Shown here: piece by piece, positions 18,996-28,386 of the stretch
Position numbering within the stretch: position 1 is the stretch's first letter
Layout: each line of letters starts with the position of its first letter
Assembly: GCA_030430385.1 (NCBI GenBank)
Contig: JAUIFO010000011.1
Coordinates: forward strand, 82,999 to 146,998
Reading direction: 5' to 3'
Source: Bacteroidia bacterium
GTDB taxonomy: Bacteria > Bacteroidota > Bacteroidia > Flavobacteriales > Flavobacteriaceae
DNA: 64,000 bases
Made by a program: the position numbers and the translations under genes
Notes under the pieces: generated by a model
Seen by the model: only the letters and a program-made list of their open reading frames with translations
Told to the model about the DNA's origin: nothing
Database searches by the model: none

Positions 18996-19871
18996 CTAAA
19001 TACTATTTAAAAAGTCTTTAACGGTTTTAAGATTACTTTTAGACACAGGGACTTCTGTTTCGTTTTTAAGGATGAGATTAGGTGTATTTGCTAAATGCAA
19101 CTCTTTGGCGAGATTCATATTAACAATGGCCTTTCTGTGAACCCGAAGAAAATTAGAATTAAGTTTTTCTTCTAAAGCTTTCAATGAGCTTCGCATTGTA
19201 TATGTTTTTTTGGAAGTTGTATGTACTTTTACACAGTAATCATCCGCTTCAATCCAGCTAATCTGATCTACAGGAATAATCTTTCGTTTGTTTCCAATTT
19301 TTATATTTAAAACAGTAGATTTTTCATCTATTTTTCCTTTTAAAGCACTATAAAGTTTGTGGTTGGTGAGTTCCAATTCGGAAAGCTTTTGAACTTTAAT
19401 TTGAAGCTTTTCATTTTCAAAATAAAAATATAGAATTAAGCTAATTGCGATATAACCCAATGTATAAATTGGCGCTTTTTGGTATGTAAAAAATGGAATG
19501 TATTCTGAAAATAAATCTGTTAAAGAAAAAGTAGTTTCAGAAGATAAAATTTGACTTAGCGAGATGACTATGATATTCAGAAAGACTAATCCAAAAACAA
19601 GGAAAATGAGTTTGAAAATTGAGGATGTCGTTACTTTGTTTTGAGTAATTTTCTTTATAAATCCAATAAGGAAAAAGGAAAGCACTAACCAAATTAGCCA
19701 ACGGAAAGATTGTGCTTTCAAAATGCCAAAAAAGGTCACATCATTCGCTAATTGAAAACGTTTGATATAGTATAACTGCTGAAGCGTTTCAAAAGTAATT
19801 GCCATTCCAACAATTAGTATAATAATGAAGACACTTATTTTTGAATTTGATGTGAACGATTTCAGCGACAT
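18996..19871 (-). CDS. Membrane-anchored LytTR DNA-binding regulator
   Basis: The protein has 291 residues. The N-terminal half has four likely membrane segments (about residues 12-30, 50-70, 85-108, 130-150) and a short coiled segment (KLQIKVQKLSELELTNHKLY). The C-terminal ~95 residues form a LytTR domain with VDQISWIEADDYCVKVHT, RSSLKALEEKL and FLRVHRKAIVNMN. It therefore seems to be a one-component regulator that binds DNA from the membrane and senses an unknown cue without a receiver domain. Its ATG shares one base with the rluF stop codon (TAATG), so the two are translationally coupled. Confidence 0.87.
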   Translation of the reverse strand: MSLKSFTSNSKISVFIIILIVGMAITFETLQQLYYIKRFQLANDVTFFGILKAQSFRWLIWLVLSFFLIGFIKKITQNKVTTSSIFKLIFLVFGLVFLNIIVISLSQILSSETTFSLTDLFSEYIPFFTYQKAPIYTLGYIAISLILYFYFENEKLQIKVQKLSELELTNHKLYSALKGKIDEKSTVLNIKIGNKRKIIPVDQISWIEADDYCVKVHTTSKKTYTMRSSLKALEEKLNSNFLRVHRKAIVNMNLAKELHLANTPNLILKNETEVPVSKSNLKTVKDFLNSI

Positions 19872-20617
19872 TATCTTTGTTTCGTTTTATAATGCTTTGT
19901 TGAGTGCTCTAACAACGTACTTAATTCTGAAAACTCTTTATCAGTTAACGGTCTATATTCACCTACAGGGACATCTAAAACGATATTCATAATCCTTATG
20001 CGTTTTAAGGTTAAAACCTCATAATTTAGATAACTACACATACGCCTAATTTGTCTGTTAAGACCTTGTGTTAAAACAATTTTGAAGGTGTACTTGTTAA
20101 TTTTTTCAACCTTACATTTTTTAGTTTTTTGTTTGAGATCTTCTAGGTAAATGCCGCCAGACATTCTTGTAATGAAGGTTTGCGAAATAGGTTTGTCAAC
20201 GGTAACAACATATTCCTTTTCATGATTATTACTCGCTCTCAATATTTTGTTTACGATATCGCCATCATCTGTAAGTAGAATAAGTCCTTCACTAGGTTTG
20301 TCTAAGCGTCCAATAGGAAAAATGCGTTTAGGATAATTAATAAAATCAATAATATTATCTTTTTCAACACGAGTATCTGTCGTACAAACGATACCTACAG
20401 GTTTGTTGAAAGCTAAATACACAAATTTTTGCTTGGTATTATTTACGATTTCACCATCAACTTTAACAATGTCGTTACTGCTAATTTTGGTTCCCATTTC
20501 GGGAATCTCATCATTGATAGTCACTCTACCTGCATCAATAAGTTTGTCGGCTTCTCTTCTTGAGCAATAGCCAGCTTCGCTCAGAAATTTGTTTATGCGT
20601 TTTAAATCTTCAGACAT
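19871..20617 (-). CDS. rluF: 23S rRNA pseudouridine synthase RluF
   Basis: The protein has 248 residues. An S4 RNA-binding domain at the N-terminus (RINKFLSEAGYCSRREADKLI, residues 6-26) precedes the RsuA/RluB/E/F catalytic domain. Motif II is GRLDKPSEGLILLT, with the catalytic Asp near residue 109. QGLNRQIRRMC and RIRIMN follow near the C-terminus. The DNIIDFINYPKRIFPIGRLDK block is closer to E. coli RluF (U2604) than to RluB or RluE. It acts on ribosomal RNA in the cytoplasm. It lies in a minus-strand run with the hydrolase (19-base gap) and the LytTR gene. Confidence 0.88.
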   Translation of the reverse strand: MSEDLKRINKFLSEAGYCSRREADKLIDAGRVTINDEIPEMGTKISSNDIVKVDGEIVNNTKQKFVYLAFNKPVGIVCTTDTRVEKDNIIDFINYPKRIFPIGRLDKPSEGLILLTDDGDIVNKILRASNNHEKEYVVTVDKPISQTFITRMSGGIYLEDLKQKTKKCKVEKINKYTFKIVLTQGLNRQIRRMCSYLNYEVLTLKRIRIMNIVLDVPVGEYRPLTDKEFSELSTLLEHSTKHYKTKQR

Positions 20618-20636
20618 AGATCAAAAATACAATAAA

Positions 20637-21464
20637 CTAATTATTCATAAAGGCAATAATATGATTGTCTACGGTTTCAGATTTTAAACCATGGCCAAAA
20701 CCTTCAGTAGTAATTAACTTAGCATTCTTGTAGAAACTTTTAAAATCTTCAGCATCGCTGTAAGGAATCACAGCATCATATTTGTCGTGAATCAGTAGGC
20801 CTTCCACAGAAATATCTTCAGAAAATCGTGCTGCATTGAAATAATCAGGAAGCTGATTGAAGCGTTCAAAAACCAAATTGTCTACAGCTTTAGAAACTCT
20901 TTTTGTATAACTCATCATTTTAGAATAACGATCAAAAACACCAACAAAATTTGAAGGCGCACCAAGTAACACTAATTTTTCTACACTAGGCAGTTTGTAT
21001 TTATGCTGAAAAAAAGTTGCAGCCATACCACCTACAGAATGACCAATTATAATGTTGACTTTAAACTTTTTAACAACAATGTTCATGCATTCAGAATAGA
21101 GGATAGCATTAAACGTTTTTCCTGTTGATCGACCATGGGCAGGAGCATCCATAGCAATGACATTGTAATCTAAAGCCACCAATTTATCAATGAGTTCTCG
21201 CCATCTAAACGAATTGCTCTCCCAACCATGTGCTAATAACACAGTTTGTTTTTTTCCTAGCCACCTATAAGTCATGATCTCAAGACCATCGTAACTGATG
21301 TCTTCTGTAAAGGCAGTACCAAGAAAATCACGTTCTAATTCTTTAAAGCGTTTTCGTCTAGGAGATGAAAAGAGTTTTATAGCCAATTTAGCAGCTAACT
21401 TTGGTGAAAACAATCCAATGAAATTAATCAGCGCACCAATACCTTTTGAAATAACCTGTTTCAT
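20637..21464 (-). CDS. Alpha/beta hydrolase
   Basis: The protein has 275 residues. The alpha/beta-hydrolase core is clear: oxyanion-region LAHGWESNSFRW (about residues 77-88), nucleophile elbow IIGHSVGGMAA (Ser near 143), an Asp in LLIHDKYDAVIPYSD (about 228-240) and the final His in EGFGHGLKS (about 256-263). It is probably a cytoplasmic serine esterase or lipase-like enzyme of unknown substrate. Its ATG begins directly after the cupin gene's stop codon, so the two probably work together or at least are coexpressed. Confidence 0.85.
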   Translation of the reverse strand: MKQVISKGIGALINFIGLFSPKLAAKLAIKLFSSPRRKRFKELERDFLGTAFTEDISYDGLEIMTYRWLGKKQTVLLAHGWESNSFRWRELIDKLVALDYNVIAMDAPAHGRSTGKTFNAILYSECMNIVVKKFKVNIIIGHSVGGMAATFFQHKYKLPSVEKLVLLGAPSNFVGVFDRYSKMMSYTKRVSKAVDNLVFERFNQLPDYFNAARFSEDISVEGLLIHDKYDAVIPYSDAEDFKSFYKNAKLITTEGFGHGLKSETVDNHIIAFMNN

Positions 21465-21827
21465 TTAAGATTCTCTGTTTACAAGTTCCATTGAAAAAGC
21501 AGGTGTGCATATAGCTATGTATTCACAAGATTCATCAAAAGGATTTGAATATTGAACTTTGGTGTTTTTATGTACTTTGATTGATTCTCCAGCACTAAGA
21601 ATGATAGATTCACCATCAATGATAAATTGCTTTTTACCTTTAATAATAAAGGTGTACTCATCAAAGGCTGGTGTTTGGAAAGGTTCACTCCATCCAGGAG
21701 GCGCAATCATGTGTGCTATGCTAATATCTTTATTATGATCTGTAGCTAGTCCAAAATGTTCCTGAATGACTTTTCCGTCTGTTGTAGGTACAATAAATGG
21801 GGCTTTTTGTACAGAATATGTTTTCAT
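21465..21827 (-). CDS. Small cupin-domain protein
   Basis: This 120-residue single-domain cupin has the beta-barrel motifs HMIAPPGWSEPFQTPAFDEYTFIIKGKKQFII (cupin motif 1 region, about residues 40-72) and LSAGESIKVHKNTKVQYSNP (motif 2, about 77-97). The usual metal-binding HxH pair of motif 1 is not obvious, so a metal-free ligand-binding role is possible. It abuts the hydrolase gene without a gap and follows the lipoprotein gene by 36 bases. Confidence 0.75.
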   Translation of the reverse strand: MKTYSVQKAPFIVPTTDGKVIQEHFGLATDHNKDISIAHMIAPPGWSEPFQTPAFDEYTFIIKGKKQFIIDGESIILSAGESIKVHKNTKVQYSNPFDESCEYIAICTPAFSMELVNRES

Positions 21828-21863
21828 TAGTTGTTAGGGAATATAGGGAATTAAGGAGCTTCA

Positions 21864-22421
21864 CTACCAATGTAAAATTAAATATTTGATCTTGGCATTG
21901 TCAGGAATTTGAACGGCTTCAATATTGATATCCATATTAAATCTAAGATTAGCTGGAAGCTCTTTTTTGTCAATTGTAAAACTTGCATTGATCTCATTAA
22001 CTGAAACCACTACCGAATTAATTAACGTTGAAATTTTAGAAATCTTATAATTGTTATTAATATCTGCAAATGTGCTCAACACAGAGATGCCTTTTTCGGT
22101 TTTATATTTTGAATCAATAATTTGAACTGTACTTATTGTAGCAGTAGAGTCTAAGGCTTGCGAGGGTCTTAGAATAAGTAATTGCTTACCTTGTTTGTTT
22201 AAAACTTTGATGTCGTTATAATCTTCAATAAACTCGTCACCTTTAATTGATGTTACAATTGAATCATTAGGAAATACAGAAGCTAGATCTTTAACTTGAG
22301 TTGAATCTGTTAAAAAACCAACATTGTGTTTGCTGATTTGAAAAGGGTCTTGTTCTTTTTCAGTAGAGCAACTTACTAATGTTGCAATAATGAGTAATGA
22401 GGCTATGATATGTTTTGTCAT
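21864..22421 (-). CDS. Putative lipoprotein of unknown function
   Basis: The protein has 185 residues. The N-terminus MTKHIIASLLIIATLVSCS carries a lipobox with Cys18, so the mature protein should be lipidated and anchored in the periplasm or outer membrane. The rest is beta-rich and contains no motif I recognise (TDSTQVKDLASVFPNDS, then IEAVQIPDNAKIKYLILHW at the end). It lies 29 bases after the HerA-like ATPase gene and upstream of the cupin gene in the same direction. Confidence 0.7.
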   Translation of the reverse strand: MTKHIIASLLIIATLVSCSTEKEQDPFQISKHNVGFLTDSTQVKDLASVFPNDSIVTSIKGDEFIEDYNDIKVLNKQGKQLLILRPSQALDSTATISTVQIIDSKYKTEKGISVLSTFADINNNYKISKISTLINSVVVSVNEINASFTIDKKELPANLRFNMDINIEAVQIPDNAKIKYLILHW

Positions 22422-22450
22422 TTGTCTTATAGAAACTATTTAGGGAGTAT

Positions 22451-23983
22451 TTATTTCATCATTTTAGTTAAAATACCGAGAACACTTCGTATTACAGTTG
22501 GACTACTCAGTACTTTAATAATAGGGTTTTGTCTCGTGCTTGTACGTCTTGTTTTACGTTTGGTTTCAGCTTTTTTAATAGCTTCTTGTTCTTTACGAGC
22601 TTTTTCTTTGGCTTCTTCTGCTTCAGCAATTTCAATTTTTTTATTGAGCATTTCATAAGCACTTTCACGATCTACTTCATCGTTGTACTTTTTGGCGAGT
22701 TTAGATTTACCAAGTAAAGTGCCTAATTCGCGTTCAGTCAAGACATCCATTCTACTCATTGGTGCTCGCATCATAGTAGCTGCTAACGGCGTTGGTTTTC
22801 CTTTTTCGTTCAATGCTGAAACTAAAGCTTCTCCAATTCCCAGAGATGTTAATACATCTGCAGTATCGTAATAAGCTGTATCTGGATAGTTTTGTGCAGT
22901 AAGTTTTATGGCTTTTCTATCTTTAGCTGTAAATGCTCTTAACGCATGTTGTACTTTGAGTCCGAGTTGTCCTAAAACAGCTTCAGGAACATCAGTAGGA
23001 TTTTGAGTAACAAAGTACAGACCAACACCTTTACTTCTAATAAGTTTTACGATGCTTTCAATTTGATTAAGGAGCGCTTTGGAAGCTTCATTGAAAATAA
23101 GATGCGCTTCATCAATAAACATAATGAGTTCTGGTCGACCACTATCACCTTGTTCAGGGAAAGTTGAGTAGATTTCAGCAAGTAAACTCAACATAAATGT
23201 TGAAAATAACTTAGGACGATCTTGAATATCTGTTAACCGAATGATATTAATATAGCCTCTGCCTTCGTCATTAATACGAAGCAAGTCATCAACTTCAAAA
23301 GAGGTTTCGCCAAAGAATAAGTCGGCACCTTGCTGCTCTAATTCAATCACTTTACGTAATATGGCTCCAGTTGAAGCTGTCGAGATTCGTCCATAAGCTT
23401 CAGTAAATTCTGCTTTACCTTCTTGAGTCGCATATTGCAGAATTTTCTTAAAGTCTTTTAAATCAAGAAGTGGTAATTTATTGTCATCACAATATTTAAA
23501 AATGACGGCAACCACTCCAGATTGTGTTTCCGTAAGGTCTAAAATTCTAGAAAGAAGAACAGGTCCAAATTCGCTAACTGTTGCTCTCAGTCTAACACCA
23601 TCTTGTTCAGATAAGGTTAAAACTTCAACAGGAAAGGATTTTGCATCAAAAGGCAATCCAATTTTTTCATGACGTTCATCAATTTTAGGGTGTCCTGGAC
23701 TCGGTTGCGCTAAGCCGCTCAAATCTCCTTTAATATCCATAAGTAAAACAGGAACACCTTTATCACTCAAATTTTCAGCTAATACTTGAAGTGTTTTAGT
23801 TTTTCCTGTTCCTGTTGCACCAGCAATCAAACCATGTCTGTTCATAGTTTTTAAAGGAACATTCACATAAGAATTTGTAATGGTTTCTCCATCCAGCATT
23901 GCAGAACCAAGCGTTAAGAATTCACCTTTGCAAACATTTCCGTCTGCGATATCTTTAATAAATTGATCTCTTCTGTTCATCAT
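22451..23983 (-). CDS. HerA-like ATPase, DUF853/YjgR family
   Basis: The protein has 510 residues. Walker A is LIAGATGTGKTKTLQVLAEN (about residues 49-68) and Walker B is ELIMFIDEAHLIFNEA (about 289-304). Family-typical blocks are MDIKGDLSGLA, FTEAYGRISTASTGAILR and GLYFVTQNPTDVPEAVLGQLG. The Lys/Glu/Ala-rich tail (residues 450-490) is a likely helical segment. This family is related to the HerA/FtsK translocases but its role is not established. It is the first gene of the minus-strand run down to 18331. Confidence 0.88.
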   Translation of the reverse strand: MMNRRDQFIKDIADGNVCKGEFLTLGSAMLDGETITNSYVNVPLKTMNRHGLIAGATGTGKTKTLQVLAENLSDKGVPVLLMDIKGDLSGLAQPSPGHPKIDERHEKIGLPFDAKSFPVEVLTLSEQDGVRLRATVSEFGPVLLSRILDLTETQSGVVAVIFKYCDDNKLPLLDLKDFKKILQYATQEGKAEFTEAYGRISTASTGAILRKVIELEQQGADLFFGETSFEVDDLLRINDEGRGYINIIRLTDIQDRPKLFSTFMLSLLAEIYSTFPEQGDSGRPELIMFIDEAHLIFNEASKALLNQIESIVKLIRSKGVGLYFVTQNPTDVPEAVLGQLGLKVQHALRAFTAKDRKAIKLTAQNYPDTAYYDTADVLTSLGIGEALVSALNEKGKPTPLAATMMRAPMSRMDVLTERELGTLLGKSKLAKKYNDEVDRESAYEMLNKKIEIAEAEEAKEKARKEQEAIKKAETKRKTRRTSTRQNPIIKVLSSPTVIRSVLGILTKMMK

Positions 23984-24054
23984 TCAAAATTTGCATAAAA
24001 ATAGTGTAATTTTAGTCAAGTTTAAAATCAACTAAAATCAAAAATATATTGTTG

Positions 24055-24084
24055 TTGAAAACTGCCAACTAATCAATATATTTG
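24055..24084 (+). promoter_or_regulatory. queE promoter
   Basis: A -33 TTG at 24055-24057 and a -7 TATATTTG at 24077-24084 are separated by 19 bases, matching the Bacteroidota consensus. The start codon at 24091 follows so closely that the transcript is probably nearly leaderless. Confidence 0.7.
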
Positions 24085-24090
24085 TAGGCT

Positions 24091-24723
24091 ATGACAAGAC
24101 GCGAACGACAAGAACTTATTGATAAAGGATTACTATTGCCTTTAATGGAAGAATTTTACACCATTCAAGGTGAAGGCTACCATAAAGGAACTGCTGCATA
24201 CTTTGTTAGGATAGGTGGTTGTGATGTAGGTTGTCATTGGTGCGACGTAAAAGAAAGTTGGTTAGCAGAATTGCATCCTCCAACAGCGACAGAACAGATT
24301 GTTGAAAATGCTGTAAAGTATAGCAATACTATTGTAGTAACAGGAGGAGAGCCTTTAACTTGGGATATGGGACCACTCACAGAACAACTAAAAGCTAAAG
24401 GTGTACAAACCCATATTGAAACCTCTGGTGCATATAAGTTAACTGGTCAATGGGATTGGATATGTTTGTCGCCCAAAAAAATGAAGCTGCCAACTGATGA
24501 GGTTTACAGTAAAGCTCATGAACTCAAGTGTATTGTTTACAATAAAGACGATTTTAAATTTGCAGAAGAACAAGCCTCAAAAGTTAATGATGGTTGTATG
24601 TTGTATTTGCAACCAGAATGGAGTAAACGTGACAAAATGATGCCTCAAATCGTCGATTATGTCATGGCTAACCCTAAATGGAAAGTGTCATTACAGACGC
24701 ATAAGTACCTAAATATTCCATAA
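24091..24723 (+). CDS. queE: 7-carboxy-7-deazaguanine synthase QueE (radical SAM)
   Basis: The 210-residue enzyme converts 6-carboxytetrahydropterin to 7-carboxy-7-deazaguanine in queuosine synthesis. The FYTIQGEG motif (about residues 22-29) is followed by the radical-SAM cluster CDVGCHWC (CxxxCxxC), and VTGGEPLTW provides the SAM-binding GGEP motif. Its 3' end (24673-24717) is present a second time at 31095-31139. Unlike that copy, the functional gene has no terminator of its own: the kinase gene starts 32 bases after its stop. This suggests an insertion immediately after the gene. Confidence 0.94.
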   Translation: MTRRERQELIDKGLLLPLMEEFYTIQGEGYHKGTAAYFVRIGGCDVGCHWCDVKESWLAELHPPTATEQIVENAVKYSNTIVVTGGEPLTWDMGPLTEQLKAKGVQTHIETSGAYKLTGQWDWICLSPKKMKLPTDEVYSKAHELKCIVYNKDDFKFAEEQASKVNDGCMLYLQPEWSKRDKMMPQIVDYVMANPKWKVSLQTHKYLNIP

Positions 24724-24755
24724 AAGGCTTAACAGAAATTATATATCTTTATGAA

Positions 24756-27650
24756 ATGAAAAGGAAGTTCTTCTTTTTATTTCTAATGATGTCCATTTCA
24801 TTATTTGGATATTCCCAGAAGTATGCCTTCAAACAATTTACTACAGAAGATGGTTTAAGTCATGATTTTGTTAATGATATTATTCAGACTTCAGATGGAT
24901 ATATCTTAATTGCGACAAGAAACGGAGTTTCTAAATTTAATGGGACCACCTTTGTAGACCTTAGCTCAAACTTTGGATTAAACGAAAAAAACACTAATAA
25001 ACTTTTTCAAGACTCAAAAGGGAGGCTTTGGATTGGTACTGAAAATAATGGTGCTTTCATCTATCAAAACCAAAAAATTCTGAGATTAAACGAAACGCAA
25101 TCACCAAATGTTTTGAACGTTGTTGACTTTGTTGAAGCCAAGGACGGAACAATGTATGTCATTTGTTCAAATGGGATTCTAGTTTATAATGAAAGTGTCA
25201 AAAAGATGATTCATTTCCCTGTATCAGATACTTATAAAATTAAGCCAAGACAAGCAGTTTTATATCATGAAAAAATTTACATAGCAACTCTTGATACAGG
25301 AGTAGTCTGCGTTAGTTTACCAGAAGGAGAATTATCCTTAATTGAGGATCCAGAAAAAAATAACTTAACTTTTTCCATCGTAAAAGATAATGAGAATAAT
25401 ATTTGGGTAGGGGCTCAAAGAGAGCTTTTAAAGATTGAAAATCAGCACATTACTTCTAGGTTTTTTGTAAACGAAGAATATGTAAATGTGAATACACTCT
25501 CTGATATTCATCTGTTGGATACCTCAAAATTATTAATTTCATTGGATGGAAATGGATTCACAATATTTGATAAACTAACTCAGAATTTTGAAGATCCCAT
25601 AAACTTGAGCAACGGGTTGCCCAATAGATTCGTAGGAACAATTTTGGAGGATAATGAAAATAATATTTGGCTTGGATCAAAAGGTGGAGGCTTGATTAAG
25701 TTCAGGGATAAAGGAATTAAGTTGCTTGATGACACTTTTGGTTTACTTTCTAATAATGTGTACGGTATTACAAGTTCAAATGACAAAACTTATGTGGCCA
25801 CAAGTCTTGGATTAAACAGTATTCAGGATGATAAAGTTGTTGACACCATTTATGACATTGGCTCAGTGGCTTATGTTACGATGAATAATAATGAAGTCTT
25901 TTTTTCTAATTTCACCTCTGTTGTTGAGTATTCCGATGGTGAGAAACTCAAATTTTCCAATGATGAAAATGGATTTTTCTCCTTTTTATTTAAAAATGAT
26001 GAGGCTACAATGCTTTTTGATTTTTATGATATTTCATTAAAAGTTATTGAAAATGATACGACCTATGTTTTAAATAATAAAGAAGATTTTTTGCCTTTAC
26101 CTTACATAAGAGATTTCATAAGTTTAGAGAAGCACTTTGTTTATGCCACAAGAACTGGTGTCTTCGAAATAAAAGACAAAAAGGTGAGCAAACTTCAATT
26201 TGAGCAACAGCCTAGCGATGTGAGAACAATTGATACAATTGATGAAAATTCATTTTTAGTTGGTGATGCTAATTTCATTTACAATATCGATTATATAAAC
26301 GGTAATTATGATGTTGAAAGCATACCTATTGATCGATTTAATTTACCCAATGATTATGTGGCCTTTGAAATAATGAATGATTATTTGTGGATTGGAGGTG
26401 AAGATTTTATGAATAGGATTGAATTAGATGCGCTACTTTTAAAAGATACGATTATCACAAAATCTTATAAGATTGATAAAAGTCTATTTGGCGGAATAAA
26501 GCGTGTTGCAAATTTAGGTGTTTGCAATTTAATTCATACTTATGATGATCAACTTGTGGGTAGAGCCTCGAACGGATTGTACATGTTTGATGAATCGGCA
26601 TTTCAATTTCATTCAAATCCTCCCAAAATCAACTTGTCTAAAATAGAATTGTTTGCAGAAGAATTAAACGACAGTATTTACAAGAATTCGAGGAATGAAG
26701 TCATCTTGCCATACGATAATAATTATCTCACCTTTCACTGTGAAGCTATTTCTTTCACTTATCCTGAGGATATTCAATTTAAATATCGCTTAAAAGGATT
26801 GCGCGATGGAGATAAATGGTCCAATCCTACAGCAGAAGACAAAATGGTATTCTCATATTTACCTCCAGGTGAATATACATTTGAGTTTACTGCAGATAAT
26901 GGAAATGGAATTTGGCAAGAGGATATTTATGCTTACCCTTTCGAAATTAAGGCGCCGTTTTGGCGTTTACCTTGGTTTTGGTTGATTTCACTAATTGCGA
27001 TTTCAGGTGTGACATTGATCCTTATGCAACGACGAAATAAAGCTAAAGCTATTTTGGCGCAACAATTTTCTAGGGATTTGTTGAATGCTCAGGAAGTAGA
27101 AAGAACTAGAGTAGCAAAGGAATTACATGATAGTGTTGGTCAACAGCTTACTTTAATCAAGAAAAAAGCTCAAAATTTAGATCAAATCGAACTGTCTGAA
27201 ATGTCGAATTCAGCCTTGGAAGAAGTTAGAAGTATCTCCAGAGATCTCTATCCTTCAACCTTGAAACAATTAGGATTTACACAAAGTGTTGAACAATTAA
27301 TCTATCATCTAGATGAATCTGTAGACCTATTTTTTACTACTGAAATTGAAGATGTTGATGCGCATTTAAATCCTGAAAAAGCGTTAAATTTATATCGATT
27401 CATTCAGGAAGCACTGAATAATATTATTAAACATTCTGAAGCTAAAGCCGTTACGATTGATGTTTTGAAGCATACAAATCATATAGCTATTTTAATTAAT
27501 GACAACGGAAAAGGATTTGACACGGATCTTATTCGAAATAGTTTAGGATTAAAAACGATGAGTGAACGAATAAAAATGATGAATGGAGTCTTGTTTATAG
27601 ACAGTAAGTTAGATAAAGGAACAACACTTAAGGCCGAATTACCATTATAA
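24756..27650 (+). CDS. Two-component sensor kinase with periplasmic propeller
   Basis: The protein has 964 residues. A signal peptide (MKRKFFFLFLMMSISLFGYS) precedes about 14 ligand-binding propeller repeats (for example DGLSHDFVNDIIQTSDGYIL, NIWLGSKGGGLIKF). A Y_Y_Y domain lies at about residues 660-735 and one membrane helix at about 740-762 (WFWLISLIAISGVTLIL). The cytoplasmic HisKA_3 domain has ELHDSVGQQ with phospho-acceptor His791. The HATPase domain carries NNIIKHSEA and NDNGKGFD. This is a NarX/DesK-type kinase that reads a periplasmic ligand. Its partner is the response regulator that starts 5 bases downstream. It begins 32 bases after queE. Confidence 0.93.
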   Translation: MKRKFFFLFLMMSISLFGYSQKYAFKQFTTEDGLSHDFVNDIIQTSDGYILIATRNGVSKFNGTTFVDLSSNFGLNEKNTNKLFQDSKGRLWIGTENNGAFIYQNQKILRLNETQSPNVLNVVDFVEAKDGTMYVICSNGILVYNESVKKMIHFPVSDTYKIKPRQAVLYHEKIYIATLDTGVVCVSLPEGELSLIEDPEKNNLTFSIVKDNENNIWVGAQRELLKIENQHITSRFFVNEEYVNVNTLSDIHLLDTSKLLISLDGNGFTIFDKLTQNFEDPINLSNGLPNRFVGTILEDNENNIWLGSKGGGLIKFRDKGIKLLDDTFGLLSNNVYGITSSNDKTYVATSLGLNSIQDDKVVDTIYDIGSVAYVTMNNNEVFFSNFTSVVEYSDGEKLKFSNDENGFFSFLFKNDEATMLFDFYDISLKVIENDTTYVLNNKEDFLPLPYIRDFISLEKHFVYATRTGVFEIKDKKVSKLQFEQQPSDVRTIDTIDENSFLVGDANFIYNIDYINGNYDVESIPIDRFNLPNDYVAFEIMNDYLWIGGEDFMNRIELDALLLKDTIITKSYKIDKSLFGGIKRVANLGVCNLIHTYDDQLVGRASNGLYMFDESAFQFHSNPPKINLSKIELFAEELNDSIYKNSRNEVILPYDNNYLTFHCEAISFTYPEDIQFKYRLKGLRDGDKWSNPTAEDKMVFSYLPPGEYTFEFTADNGNGIWQEDIYAYPFEIKAPFWRLPWFWLISLIAISGVTLILMQRRNKAKAILAQQFSRDLLNAQEVERTRVAKELHDSVGQQLTLIKKKAQNLDQIELSEMSNSALEEVRSISRDLYPSTLKQLGFTQSVEQLIYHLDESVDLFFTTEIEDVDAHLNPEKALNLYRFIQEALNNIIKHSEAKAVTIDVLKHTNHIAILINDNGKGFDTDLIRNSLGLKTMSERIKMMNGVLFIDSKLDKGTTLKAELPL

Positions 27651-27655
27651 AAGAT

Positions 27656-28294
27656 ATGGAGATTTCAATACTAGTTGCAGACGATCATCCAATGTTATTA
27701 AAAGGCTTGGTTGAGGAGTTAAACTCCTTTAACTACAACATTGTATTTTCTGTAGATAATGGTGCGCAAGCACTAAATGATATTAAAAATCTAAAGCCTA
27801 ATGTGGCTATATTAGATATTGAAATGCCACTGTTAAGTGGATTTGAAGTGATTCAAAAATGTACTGAAGAAGGCTTAGAAACAAAATTCATCATTTTAAC
27901 CTCTCACAAGGAAAAAGCCTACATTCTTAAAGCCCAAAATTTAAATATTCAAGGTTACATATTAAAAGATGAACCTTCTATTGAATTACATAAATGTATT
28001 CAAGCCGTAGTAAAAGGTGAATCTTATTTTAGTTCAGAATTTGAAGATGTTAAGCAAAATGAGATCTCTCCTGAAATTGAAAAGCTTAAATATCTATCGC
28101 CATCAGAACGAACAATTGTTAGACTAATTGCCAAAGGTCATGTCTCCAAAGACATAGCAGAGGTGCTTACTATTTCTGTAAGAACTGTTGAAAAACATCG
28201 CTCTAATATTATTAAAAAGTTAGATTTGACCAACGAGATGGATGCCTTATCAAATTGGGCTCAAGAGCATAAGGATCTTATCCTTTCTGTATAA
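27656..28294 (+). CDS. LuxR/NarL-type response regulator
   Basis: The protein has 212 residues. The receiver domain carries the acidic pair DD near residue 10, phospho-acceptor Asp54 (AILDIEMP), Thr in ILTS and Lys in YILKDE. The C-terminal LuxR helix-turn-helix is LSPSERTIVRLIAKGHVSKDIAEVLTISVRTVEKHRSNI (split here only for reading; about residues 142-182). It pairs with the preceding kinase. Its stop codon is inside an inverted-repeat array at 28293-28333, so the regulator's own 3' end carries a candidate binding site. Confidence 0.93.
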   Translation: MEISILVADDHPMLLKGLVEELNSFNYNIVFSVDNGAQALNDIKNLKPNVAILDIEMPLLSGFEVIQKCTEEGLETKFIILTSHKEKAYILKAQNLNIQGYILKDEPSIELHKCIQAVVKGESYFSSEFEDVKQNEISPEIEKLKYLSPSERTIVRLIAKGHVSKDIAEVLTISVRTVEKHRSNIIKKLDLTNEMDALSNWAQEHKDLILSV

Positions 28295-28333
28295 AACTAC
28301 GTAGGGATACGTAGTTTTTGCATAAACTACGTA
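28293..28333 (+). promoter_or_regulatory. Triple TACGTAGT inverted-repeat array / hairpin
   Basis: The 10-mer AAACTACGTA occurs three times in alternating orientation: 28294-28303 (plus), 28308-28317 (minus) and 28324-28333 (plus). The first pair forms an 11-bp hairpin with a GGGA loop followed by five T, which could end the response-regulator transcript. The second pair forms a 10-bp inverted repeat with a 6-base spacer. The array lies 54 bases before the tail-fibre start codon and is a plausible operator for the adjacent LuxR-type regulator. Confidence 0.7.
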
Positions 28334-28386
28334 TTTCATTCGCTATTCATGTAAAATATCTTGCAATAACAGTAAAATCATATGTT

